This document shows positions 9,308-16,854 of a DNA stretch of 64,000 bases, one piece after another. Both the position numbers and the translations under genes were made by a program. Source of the stretch: Armatimonadota bacterium. GTDB taxonomy: Bacteria; Sysuimicrobiota; Sysuimicrobiia; Sysuimicrobiales; Humicultoraceae. The stretch is taken from the NCBI GenBank assembly GCA_031081715.1, contig JAVHMA010000008.1:30939-94938 (forward strand). Direction: 5' to 3'. The stretch's first letter is position 1. Each line of letters starts with the position of its first letter. The notes beneath the pieces were generated by a model that saw nothing but the letters and a program-made list of their open reading frames with translations, was not told the origin of the DNA and did no database searches.

Positions 9308-10258
9308 TCACCCTCGCCGCAGCACGGCCGCGGCCTCGCCCAACCGGCGCGTCTTGGCGGCGGCCACGTCCCACGGCAGGAACTCGAGATCGCAGTTTGG
9401 CACCAGCGCCACGTCGTCCGGCGCAAGCCGGTCGCGCGCCCGCATCGCCTGCTCGACGAGCGCGCCGGTCTCCTCGACGAGCGAGTTCCGACCGTCCAGC
9501 GCCCCGACCAGCAGCGTCTTGCCGGCCGCCCGCGCCCGCGTCCCGTCGAGCGTCGTCGCGTAGAGGTCGATCCCGATCTCGTCCACCGGGAACTCCACCA
9601 GCGCGGGCAGCACCGGCGTGGCGTCGCCGAAGAACGTGTGCAGCGCCGTGCGCGCGCGCAGCCCGGTCACCACCGCGGCCAGCGCCGCGCGGGCGCGCGG
9701 GATGTCGTCGGGCGTGGCGCGCGTCACCAGCACCGGGTCGCTGAACTGGAGGTAGACGCAGCCCGCGGCCTCCAGGGCCTGCGCCTCGGCGCGCAACACC
9801 GCCGCGGCGTCGTCCAGCACCTGCGCGAACGAGCGCCCCGACCGGTTCTCCGACAGCGCGGCCAGCGCGAACGGCGACGGCAGCACGGCCTTCCAGCGCA
9901 CACCCGCGAGCGCCGCCAGGTTCGTGACGGCGAGCACGGCCTTCCCGGTGGGCCGCAGCGGGCCCGTGATCACCGGATGGCGGAAGAACGAGTTGTTGTC
10001 GAACCAGCGCACGATGCCGCCGGGTTCCATGCCGGGGACGCCCGACGACAGCGGCCGCAGGAGGTCCTGCCAGCGGAGCAGGCCGTCGGTGATGTAGTCC
10101 AGCCCGGCCTCCCGCTGCAGCGCGATCACCGCACGCTCGTCCTCCTCGACCGCGGCGGCCAGCGCCTCGGGCGTCGCGCGGCCGCGGTCCACCGAGCGGC
10201 TCAGCTCGACGACCTTCTCGGACCGCGGGTAGATCCCCACCAGATGCGCGAACGGCAT
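9308..10258 (-). CDS. MetE-like barrel protein lacking the zinc site (MetE N-terminal-like partner)
   Basis: 316-residue homologue of the MetE barrel. ATG at 10258 (MPFAHLVGIYPRSEKVVE) is preceded by GGGAGGGAGC; the longer frame would begin inside the T-box leader. Compared with the next gene, three of four zinc ligands are changed: H207-x-F209 instead of H-x-C and D231 instead of Glu; only C289 (VPNCDLEFLPWD) remains. MetE itself is two homologous barrels, only the C-terminal one binding zinc, so this gene and its neighbour look like MetE split into two polypeptides in N-then-C order, as known in some archaea. An accessory or folate-binding role is inference. Confidence 0.75.
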   Translation of the reverse strand: MPFAHLVGIYPRSEKVVELSRSVDRGRATPEALAAAVEEDERAVIALQREAGLDYITDGLLRWQDLLRPLSSGVPGMEPGGIVRWFDNNSFFRHPVITGPLRPTGKAVLAVTNLAALAGVRWKAVLPSPFALAALSENRSGRSFAQVLDDAAAVLRAEAQALEAAGCVYLQFSDPVLVTRATPDDIPRARAALAAVVTGLRARTALHTFFGDATPVLPALVEFPVDEIGIDLYATTLDGTRARAAGKTLLVGALDGRNSLVEETGALVEQAMRARDRLAPDDVALVPNCDLEFLPWDVAAAKTRRLGEAAAVLRRG

Positions 10259-10300
10259 GCTCCCTCCCGTCGGGTCCGGCCGCCTGCGGCGACCGGTGAG

Positions 10301-10592
10301 CATCAATAAAGACGACCTTCCGTCCGTGGACGGAAGGTCGGCCTCCGTGGTCCCACCAGGGTTCGCGCCGGCCTCGCGGCACGGCGCCTCCGCGGGTGGC
10401 CGGGGGGCCACCCTCGCTCGCTCACGGGAGCACCCGTTCAGGCTACTGGCCCCGTCCTCGTGCCGCGGAGCGTTCCCCTGAAAGCTCCGGAGCCATGTTC
10501 GGCGTCGCCCCGCCGCCGGCTTCCACCTGGCCCGGCTCGCTCCGGACGGTCCCCGGCGCCTACTCCCGCTCCGTCATCGCCGCTGGAAGTCA
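10301..10592 (-). promoter_or_regulatory. T-box leader, Met (AUG) specifier, ahead of the methionine synthase-metG operon
   Basis: Full T-box architecture read 5'-3' on the minus strand. Stem I has basal arms GGAGC/GCTCC, a 5' AGTA loop-E motif, an AG-bulge arm GAGCGAGCCGG and its partner GGTGGAAGCCGG. The specifier loop GAAC-ATG-G places ATG at 10496-10494. Stem III is ACGGG-TGCT-CCCGT. The T-box sequence CTGGTGGGACCACGG lies near 10358-10344, then a terminator. Uncharged tRNA-Met should bind and favour antitermination. The UGGN bulge reads UGGG, whereas A73 of ordinary tRNA-Met would call for UGGU. Confidence 0.88.
10305..10340 (-). terminator. Rho-independent terminator of the Met T-box
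   Basis: Long near-perfect hairpin with arms CGACCTTCCGTCC and GGACGGAAGGTCG, followed by TCTTTATT. It lies directly after the T-box sequence and 47 bases before the first start codon, as expected for the attenuator stem. Confidence 0.85.
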
Positions 10593-10597
10593 CAGCC

Positions 10598-10626
10598 ATG
10601 ATATGAGGACGTAAGGGCAGTGTCAA
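10598..10626 (-). promoter_or_regulatory. Sigma-70 promoter of the T-box operon
   Basis: TTGACA at 10626-10621, a 17-bp spacer and TATCAT at 10603-10598. Transcription should start near 10591, just before the T-box aptamer. The match is near consensus. The promoter lies beside the decayed vapBC locus, so the -35 is only 6 bp from the antitoxin remnant. Confidence 0.85.
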
Positions 10627-10632
10627 CGCAAC

Positions 10633-10972
10633 TTGGAGCGGAACGGCAAACCCGTGGCCCGCATCGTGCCGCTGTCCTCGCAGCCCGCCGCCTGACACCA
10701 GCGCCCTGATCGCGGTTGAGCGTCGATCGGGGGCGTGGCCCGACGCGGTGCTCGCGCATATCCCTATTGTCAGCTTCGACACGGAGGTCGCCGAGCGATG
10801 GGCCGGCCTCTTTGCGGCCCTTAGCCGCAAAGACCGCCTGATCCCGGCGAACGACCTTGCCGTCGCCGCGACCGCGCTGCACCTGGGGTTCGGTGTTCTG
10901 GCAGGCCCTCGCGACGACGCCCACTTTCGCAGGGTCCCCGGGCTGTCCGTGCTGACCTTGTCGCCAGACTAG
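10633..10972 (+). pseudogene. Decayed VapBC toxin-antitoxin locus (antitoxin tail plus internally deleted PIN toxin)
   Basis: The first frame encodes only an antitoxin C-terminus, [20 protein letters not shown] then TGA (10693-10695), typical of Phd/VapB tails. From 10694 a second frame reads [11 protein letters not shown], the conserved start of a PIN-domain VapC, then jumps directly to the C-terminal half ([20 protein letters not shown] ... [20 protein letters not shown] ... [12 protein letters not shown]). About 50-60 central residues and the initiator region are missing, and the antitoxin head is gone. It is therefore a remnant, in contrast to the intact vapBC at 42.4-43.1 kb. Function is presumably lost. 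Confidence 0.75.
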
Positions 10973-11115
10973 CCCTCCGCACACGCCGCCCGTCGGCCCC
11001 ACGAGAGCGACGCCCCGGCATGCGGCATGCGTCGGCGTTCCCTTTGCCGCCGCGGCGAACATCAGCGGAACTAGTCTTTCGGCCCGCCGATTCGGGCACA
11101 ATCCCTAGCGACGCC

Positions 11116-12417
11116 ATGCGCGGCCTGCCGATGCGCCTCACGCTGCTGGGCCGGTTCACGGCGGCGAGCGCCCTGGTCGCCGCCGCCTTCGCCGGCGTGC
11201 TGGGGTGGTTCGTCGCGAACGAGGTCACCCACGCGGCCTCCGACGAAGCCGTGGCCACCACCGCGCAGGCCGTCGAGATGCTGCTCGGCCCCTTCGTGGT
11301 CCGCGGCGACTTCGCGCACCCACTGTGGCCCTCGCGCGTCGACGACCTGAACCGCCTGATCCATCCGCACCTGCGGACCCGCGGCATCATCCGGGTCACG
11401 CTGTGGAACCCCCAGGGAACGGCGATCTACTCCAGCGACGCGGCCCTGTTGGGCCGGCGCCGCCCACTCACGCCGCCGGTGCGGGCCGCCCTGGGTGGTC
11501 AGGTCGCCGCGGTGGTGGAGCAGGCGGCGCGCGATCCCGACGCTCTGGCGATGGCGGACGGGCGGATCCTGCGGGTCTACGTGCCCGTGCGCGTGCTGGG
11601 ATCCGGCGCGCCGGTCGGTGTCTATGAAGTCCACCGCGACGCGCGGCCGCTGCTGGCGCGGCTGCGGGCGGCACGGCTCCGGGCTTGGGTGCTCATCCTG
11701 GCCGGCACCGCGGCCCTCTACGGATCCCTGTTCAGCTTGGTGCGCCGGGCATCGGGCACGCTGCTGGCGCAGCAACGGGCGCTGGAGCGCGCCTTCGACG
11801 GCACGGTGCGCTCGCTGGCCGCCGCCGTCGACGCAAAAGACGCGTATACGTCCGGCCACTCGTCCCGCGTGGCGGCCTACGCCCGCGCGACCGGGCACGC
11901 GCTCCGACTCCCCGACCCGGACGTGCGGGCGGTCGAGCTCGCCGGCCACCTACACGACGTCGGTAAGATCGGCATTCCCGACCACATGCTCGGCAAGCGC
12001 GGACCCCTCGAGCCGCACGAGTGGGCGGCGGTCCGACAGCACGCGCTCGTGGGCTACGCCATCCTCGAACCCGTCCCTATCGACGACCGGGTAAAGCTGG
12101 CCGTGCGGCACAGTCACGAGCGTTGGGACGGGGCGGGCTATCCCGACCGCTTGAGCGGTGACGCCATCCCCATCCACGCCCGCATCCTGGCCGTGGCCGA
12201 CGCCTACGAAGCGATGACCTCGAACCGCCCCTACCGTGCCGCGCTCACGCACCGGGACGCGGCCGCCGAGCTCCGCCGCGGCGCCGGTACCCAGTTCGAT
12301 CCTCGTGTCGTGCAGGCATTCCTCCACGTGCTGGAGGGCAGCGAGGGCCCGGAGCCCCGGGTGGCGCGCCCGCTGCCGGCTGCCGTGGCCGGGAGCGCGG
12401 GCGCCGCCGGCCGCTAG
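11116..12417 (+). CDS. Membrane sensor HD-GYP domain protein, probable cyclic-di-GMP phosphodiesterase
   Basis: 433 residues with a transmembrane helix at about 13-33, a periplasmic sensor segment (about 35-185), a second helix at about 188-208 and a cytosolic HD-GYP domain. Catalytic motifs are HDVGKIGIPD (H280, D281), the later histidines in RHSHERWDGAGYP (about 331-343) and the partner motif ILAVADAYEAMTSNRPYR, all standard for HD-GYP enzymes that hydrolyse c-di-GMP. The start at 11116 was chosen just ahead of the first membrane helix; an ATG at 11131 is also possible. A c-di-GMP riboswitch controls pilins 11 kb away, giving a plausible but unproven link. Confidence 0.9.
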   Translation: MRGLPMRLTLLGRFTAASALVAAAFAGVLGWFVANEVTHAASDEAVATTAQAVEMLLGPFVVRGDFAHPLWPSRVDDLNRLIHPHLRTRGIIRVTLWNPQGTAIYSSDAALLGRRRPLTPPVRAALGGQVAAVVEQAARDPDALAMADGRILRVYVPVRVLGSGAPVGVYEVHRDARPLLARLRAARLRAWVLILAGTAALYGSLFSLVRRASGTLLAQQRALERAFDGTVRSLAAAVDAKDAYTSGHSSRVAAYARATGHALRLPDPDVRAVELAGHLHDVGKIGIPDHMLGKRGPLEPHEWAAVRQHALVGYAILEPVPIDDRVKLAVRHSHERWDGAGYPDRLSGDAIPIHARILAVADAYEAMTSNRPYRAALTHRDAAAELRRGAGTQFDPRVVQAFLHVLEGSEGPEPRVARPLPAAVAGSAGAAGR

Positions 12418-13169
12418 AGCCGCTCGGCGACGAAGACCGCCGCCTCGGCGTCGAGCGTGTAGGGTGCGCCGTCCAGGCCGCCGTAGAGCGCGGCCAGCGC
12501 AAACCCTGCGGCATCGAGCATGGCACGAACCTCGGCGACTGTGTACGCGCGGATCGAGTGCGTCCACGCCTCGCGCCGGCCGTCGGGGAAGATGACGGTA
12601 TTCACCCAGTTGAGCCGCCCGGCCAGCGGATCGAAGGTCCAGTCCTCGATCTCCAGGATGTCGTCGTCACGGCGGTCGAGCACCACGGGCTGGAAGTTGC
12701 GGATCTCCTGCTCGCGGTTCCAGAAGTCGATGAGCAGCCGGCCGCCCCGCCGCAGTACCCGCGCCACCTCGGCGAGCATCGCCTGGTTCTCGGCGTCGGT
12801 GGCGAAGTACCCGAAGGAGAGGAACATGTTGATGGCCGCGTCGAACGGCCCGGCCACCGGCAGCGCGCGGGCGTCGCCCACGACGAACGCCGCCGCGCTC
12901 CCCGCGGCGGCCGCGCGCGCCGCCGCGCGGCGCACCTGCATCTCCGAGATGTCCACGCCCACCACGTCGAACCCGCGCCGCGCCAGCTCTACGCTGTGCC
13001 GGCCGTACCCGCTGCAGAGGTCGAGCACGCGCGCCGGCGGGTGCAGGTCGAGCAGCCGGACGACCTGCTCGACCTGGGTCGCGGCGCGCTCGACGTCCGC
13101 GCGCTCGTAGAGTTTCAGGAACGTGGGCCGGTCGAAGACGTCCCGCCACCACTCCCGCCGTCCCCTCAC
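12414..13169 (-). CDS. Class I SAM-dependent methyltransferase, substrate unknown
   Basis: 251 residues. Motif I is VLDLCSGYGRHSVELARRGF, followed by the acidic residue in VVGVDISEMQ, motif II AFVVGDARALP and motif IV DAAINMFLSFGYF. This is the Methyltransf_25/11 type, and a C-terminal beta sheet extension (YTVAEVRAMLDAAGFALAALYGGLDG) matches many small-molecule methyltransferases. The acceptor cannot be told from the sequence. Its stop overlaps the HD-GYP stop by 4 bp on the opposite strand, and its start abuts the DUF2007 gene, with which it is probably co-transcribed. Confidence 0.85.
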   Translation of the reverse strand: MRGRREWWRDVFDRPTFLKLYERADVERAATQVEQVVRLLDLHPPARVLDLCSGYGRHSVELARRGFDVVGVDISEMQVRRAAARAAAAGSAAAFVVGDARALPVAGPFDAAINMFLSFGYFATDAENQAMLAEVARVLRRGGRLLIDFWNREQEIRNFQPVVLDRRDDDILEIEDWTFDPLAGRLNWVNTVIFPDGRREAWTHSIRAYTVAEVRAMLDAAGFALAALYGGLDGAPYTLDAEAAVFVAERL

Positions 13170-13435
13170 GACCGCGAGGCCTCCTCGGGCGGCGGCGCGA
13201 GCGAGCGCAGGTAGTCTATGATCACGACGCGCGCCGCGGGCGCGTCCGCGGGCGCCACCAGCACCTCGCCCCAGAGGCCGGGCGGCACTGCGACCTGATA
13301 CCCCGGCACGAGCCGCGACCGCACCATCGCCGGGATCCCCGCCGCCTCCAGGAGCGAGTGGATCGTGCGTGCCTCGAACTCGGTGGCGGCCTGGTGAACC
13401 GCGACGAGATCCGACGGCGGGGGCAGCAACGGCAT
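13166..13435 (-). CDS. DUF2007-type small protein
   Basis: 89 residues. The pattern LVAVHQAATEFEARTIHSLL, EAAGIPAMV and the C-terminal Asp/Ala-rich strand match the DUF2007 (putative signal-transducing) fold, a single ferredoxin-like domain of unknown function. It sits in a tight minus-strand run: it starts 2 bp after the rsmI stop and overlaps the methyltransferase start by 4 bp. Confidence 0.72.
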   Translation of the reverse strand: MPLLPPPSDLVAVHQAATEFEARTIHSLLEAAGIPAMVRSRLVPGYQVAVPPGLWGEVLVAPADAPAARVVIIDYLRSLAPPPEEASRS

Positions 13436-13437
13436 GC

Positions 13438-14283
13438 TCAGGACCTCCCGATCGACAGGCGGTACACCTCGCGCGACGGCATGCCGTACGCGGCCGCGAC
13501 CGCGCGGGCCGCGTCGCGGCGGGACAGCCCTTGCGCCAGCAGGCGCTCGAGGAGCCGCGCCGGCGGCTCGCGACCCGCCGCCGAGGCCTCGTTCCGGCGC
13601 TCCGGCGCAGCCTCGACGACCAGGGTGATCTCGCCCCGCGGCCGCTCGTCGAGACGCGCCAGCACCTCGCAGGGCGTACCGCGGAGGATCTCTTCGTGCA
13701 CCTTGGTGAGCTCGCGTGCGAGCACCAGGCGCCGCGCGCCGAGCTGCGCTGTCAGCTCCTCGAGGGTCCGGCGGATGCGGTGGGGCGCCTCGAAGATCAC
13801 GAGCGCGAGCGGCAGCGCCGCCACCGACGCCAACAGCCGCCGGCGCTCGCCGGCCCGGCGCGGCAGGAACCCGAGGAACGCGAACCGCCCCGCCGGGAAG
13901 TCCGCCAGCGCCACCGCCGCGGTCACCGCGCTCGGCCCGGGCACCGCCTCCACCCGGAGGCCCTCGCGAGCCGCGGCCGCGACCAGCGCCGCCCCCGGGT
14001 CGGAGATCACCGGCGTGCCGGCGTCAGCGACCAGGGCCACCGTCTTCCCGGCGCGCAGTAGTGCCAGCACCTGGGGGATGCGCGCCCGCTCGTTGTGCTC
14101 GTGCAGGCTCAGCAGCGTCGCGCGCGCTCCCACGTGCGCGAGCAGCGGCCTGGTGTGCCGGGTGTCCTCGCAGGCGACGACGTCGACCTCGGTGAGCACG
14201 CGCGCCGCGCGGCGCGTCAGGTCCTCGAGATTGCCGATCGGCGTGGCCACCAGGTAGAGCACACCCGGCGCCGGCGCGCTCAC
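13438..14283 (-). CDS. rsmI: 16S rRNA 2'-O-ribose C1402 methyltransferase RsmI
   Basis: 281 residues, normal length. The GTG start at 14283 forms a GTGA overlap with the upstream helicase stop and is followed at once by the family N-terminus GVLYLVATPIGNLEDLTRRA. Other signatures are ACEDTRHTRPLL, LVADAGTPVISDPG, VPGPSAVTAAVALA and FLGFLPRR, all typical of the tetrapyrrole-methylase fold of RsmI. The enzyme 2'-O-methylates C1402 in the ribosomal decoding centre. A longer in-frame N-terminal extension overlaps the helicase gene and is a high-GC artefact. Confidence 0.96.
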   Translation of the reverse strand: MSAPAPGVLYLVATPIGNLEDLTRRAARVLTEVDVVACEDTRHTRPLLAHVGARATLLSLHEHNERARIPQVLALLRAGKTVALVADAGTPVISDPGAALVAAAAREGLRVEAVPGPSAVTAAVALADFPAGRFAFLGFLPRRAGERRRLLASVAALPLALVIFEAPHRIRRTLEELTAQLGARRLVLARELTKVHEEILRGTPCEVLARLDERPRGEITLVVEAAPERRNEASAAGREPPARLLERLLAQGLSRRDAARAVAAAYGMPSREVYRLSIGRS

Positions 14284-16616
14284 GACCGCCGCGCCAGCCG
14301 CACCGCGTCCGGGGCGGCGGTGGGGCCGCCGCCCGCCGGTCCCGGCGGGCGGCGCAGGAGCCCCCCGAGCAGCACCAGCGCCGCCTGTTTGTCGAGCGGC
14401 TCGTTGAGGTTGCCGCACTTGGGCGACTGGATGCAGGATGGACAGCCGCCCTCGCACCCGCACGCCTCGATCACGTCGAGCGTCGCCGCGGCCAGCGCCT
14501 CGATCAGCGCGTAGCCCTTCTCGGCGATGCCCACGCCACCCGGGTGGCCGTCGTAGATGAAAACCGCCGGCGTGCCGGTCTGGGGGTGCGCCGGATACGA
14601 GACGCCACCGATGTCCCAACGGTCGCACATCGCGAACAGCGGCAGCACGCCGATCGCCGCGTGCTCCACCGCGTGGATGCCACCGGCGAAGTCCAGTCCT
14701 CGCTGGTGTACCGCCGCCTCGAGCGCGGGCGGGATCTCGAACCACAGCGCGGTGGTCCGCAACCGCTGTGGCGGCAGGTCGAGCGGGTGCACCTCGAGGA
14801 TCGTGTCCGCACACAGCCGCTTCCGGATGAACCCGGTGACCTGGCTAGCGACCTCCACCTCGCCGAAGCGGAGCGCCGTGGGACCCCACGGTCGCGACGC
14901 GAGCGGTCGCACGATGTTCAGATCGGTGGTGATCCGCGGCTGGGTGTGGTAGTCCACCCCGGTTGCCTCCACACGCGCCACGCGCGCGCGCAGGTCGAGC
15001 TCGCGGACCAGATACGCCTCGCCCTGATGCAGGTAGACGGCGCCGGGATGCACCTGCTCGCACGCGCGTGCTTCCTCGACGGTGCCGATCGCGCGGCCGT
15101 CGGGACCGACGATGCGGACCGCCGCACCCTGCGTCGAGCGTACGTCCACCTCCTGCGCCGGGTACCGCTGCGCCCCGGTCCAGTACCACCGGCCCCGGCG
15201 CGCCGTCAGCTCACCGGCGCCCTCCAGCGCCGAGATGAGCTCGCGGGCCCGCGCGCCGAACAGCGTCAGGTCCGAGGCAACGAGCGCGATCTCAGCCGCC
15301 GCGCACCGCAGGTGCCGGGCGAGCACGTAGGGGGTCTCCGGGTCGATGACCGCGTGCTCGCACGGCCGCCCGAACAGGTAGTCCGGATGACGCATCAGGT
15401 ACTGGTCGAGCGCGTCGTCCTGCGCGACCAGCACCGCGAGCGACGCGGCGTTGCCGCGCCCGGCCCGGCCGGCGCGCTGCCACATCGAGGCGATGGTCCC
15501 GGGGAACCCCACGAGCACCGCGGCGTCGAGCCCCCCGACGTCGATCCCCAGCTCCAGCGCGCTCGTCGAGACCACGCCGATCAGGTCGCCGTCGAAGAGC
15601 CGGCGCTCGATGCGCCGGCGGTCCTCGGGCAGATAGCCGGCCCGGTAGGGACTGATGCGGTGGGCCGTCTGTGGCGCGGTCTTGCGCAGCCGCGCGGTCG
15701 CCTCGCGCGCGACAAGCTCCGTGACCTTCCGGGCCTTGGTGAACGCGATCGTCCGGACGCCGCGACCGACCAGATCGGCAAAGAGCCCGCTCGCCTCGCC
15801 GAGCGTGCTGCGCCGCACCCCACCGCCAGGGTCGAGCGGCGGCGGGTTCCACAGCACGAACCACTTCGGCCCGCCAGGCGCGCCGTCGTCGTCCACCACG
15901 GTGACCGGCACACCGAGTAACCGCCCGGCGAACTCGGCCGGGTTGGCGATCGTCGCCGAGGTGCACAGGAACCGCGGGTCGGCGCCGTGCAGCCGGCAGA
16001 CGCGCCGCAGCCGGCGCAGTACGTTCGCGACGTTGGACCCGAAGACGCCCCGGTAGACGTGCATCTCGTCCACGACCACGAACCGCAACCGGCGCAGGAA
16101 GGGCTTCCACCGAAAGTGCTGGGGGAGGATGCCGACGTGGAGCATGTCCGGGTTGGACAGGAGCACGCGCGCCCCCTCGCGCGCCGCCCGGCGCTCGCGC
16201 GGCGGCGTGTCGCCGTCGTAGACCGCCACCGAAATGTCGGGCAGGTCGAGCTCGTGCAACGCGTCGAGCTGGTCCTGCGCCAGGGCCTTGGTGGGGAACA
16301 GGTAGAGCGCCCGGGCCTCGGGGTCCGCCAGCAGGGCGTCGAGGATCGGCAGGTTGTAGCAGAGGGTCTTGCCGCTTGCGGTCGGGGTCACCACGGCCAC
16401 GTGCTCGCCGCGGCGCGCCGCGTCCACGGCGGCCGCCTGGTGCGCGTAGAGCGCGGTGATCCCGCGCGCCTGCATCCGCGCTTCCAGCAGCGGGTGCAGC
16501 GGGTGCGCGAGCGCGGCGGTGCGGGCGCGCCGCGGGGGTAGGAACCGCGCGTGCACGATCTGCCCGGCGTAGCCGTCGCGGCCGCGCAGCTCGTCGAGGA
16601 AGGTGGCGACGTCCAT
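14280..16616 (-). CDS. DEAD/DEAH-type DNA helicase with DUF1998 domain (MrfA/YprA-like)
   Basis: 778 residues. Helicase motifs: Q-like LYAHQAAAVDAA, motif I TPTASGKTLCYNLPIL, Ia FPTKALAQDQL, DEMH box in VVVDEMHVYRG, motif III TSATI, motif V STSALELGIDVGGLDA and motif VI QRAGRAGRG. The C-terminus has the DUF1998 four-cysteine module CGCEGGCPSCIQSPKCG (about 726-742). This matches MrfA, which with MrfB repairs mitomycin-type DNA damage in Bacillus; an MrfB exonuclease is not adjacent, although a DnaQ-like exonuclease lies at 49.5 kb. The stop overlaps rsmI (GTGA). Confidence 0.9.
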   Translation of the reverse strand: MDVATFLDELRGRDGYAGQIVHARFLPPRRARTAALAHPLHPLLEARMQARGITALYAHQAAAVDAARRGEHVAVVTPTASGKTLCYNLPILDALLADPEARALYLFPTKALAQDQLDALHELDLPDISVAVYDGDTPPRERRAAREGARVLLSNPDMLHVGILPQHFRWKPFLRRLRFVVVDEMHVYRGVFGSNVANVLRRLRRVCRLHGADPRFLCTSATIANPAEFAGRLLGVPVTVVDDDGAPGGPKWFVLWNPPPLDPGGGVRRSTLGEASGLFADLVGRGVRTIAFTKARKVTELVAREATARLRKTAPQTAHRISPYRAGYLPEDRRRIERRLFDGDLIGVVSTSALELGIDVGGLDAAVLVGFPGTIASMWQRAGRAGRGNAASLAVLVAQDDALDQYLMRHPDYLFGRPCEHAVIDPETPYVLARHLRCAAAEIALVASDLTLFGARARELISALEGAGELTARRGRWYWTGAQRYPAQEVDVRSTQGAAVRIVGPDGRAIGTVEEARACEQVHPGAVYLHQGEAYLVRELDLRARVARVEATGVDYHTQPRITTDLNIVRPLASRPWGPTALRFGEVEVASQVTGFIRKRLCADTILEVHPLDLPPQRLRTTALWFEIPPALEAAVHQRGLDFAGGIHAVEHAAIGVLPLFAMCDRWDIGGVSYPAHPQTGTPAVFIYDGHPGGVGIAEKGYALIEALAAATLDVIEACGCEGGCPSCIQSPKCGNLNEPLDKQAALVLLGGLLRRPPGPAGGGPTAAPDAVRLARRS

Positions 16617-16683
16617 GCCTCCCAGGTTTGGCGCGCGCAGAACAGAGTCCTGTGCGGAGGGAGCACGTCGCCGCCCCGTCGCC

Positions 16684-16713
16684 TTGACGGCCGGATTTGG
16701 CCTGGCTTATGCT
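16684..16713 (+). promoter_or_regulatory. Probable sigma-70 promoter for tRNA-Leu
   Basis: TTGACG at 16684-16689, an 18-bp spacer and TATGCT at 16708-16713. Predicted start near 16720, about 42 bases before the mature tRNA 5' end. Confidence 0.65.
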
Positions 16714-16761
16714 GAGATGTGCTTCTCGGGATCTCGCGTCACGCGGGCGCCCGGGGACCGC

Positions 16762-16849
16762 GCGGAAGTGGCGGAACTGGCAGACGCGCAGGCCTCAGGA
16801 GCCTGTGGGCCAAAAGCCCGTGGGAGTTCAAATCTCCCCTTCCGCACCA
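16762..16849 (+). tRNA. tRNA-Leu(CAG), CCA encoded
   Basis: The 88-nt class II tRNA folds completely. Acceptor arms are GCGGAAG/CTTCCGC, discriminator A16846 and an encoded CCA at 16847-16849. The anticodon stem CAGGC/GCCTG closes a seven-base loop CTCAGGA with anticodon CAG at 16796-16798. A long variable arm (TGGGCCAAAAGCCC) and the T-loop TTCAAAT are present. It reads CUG, expected to be a major Leu codon in this GC-rich genome. It is a single gene, converging with the last pilin gene 6 bp away. Confidence 0.97.
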
Positions 16850-16854
16850 CCCTC

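Noticed and set aside
10391..10413. A second T-box-like AGGGTGG motif and hairpin in the leader
   Set aside because: It folds into a GGGTGGC/GCCACCC hairpin and lacks the ACC that should follow UGGN; the later CTGGTGGGACCACGG is the real T-box sequence.
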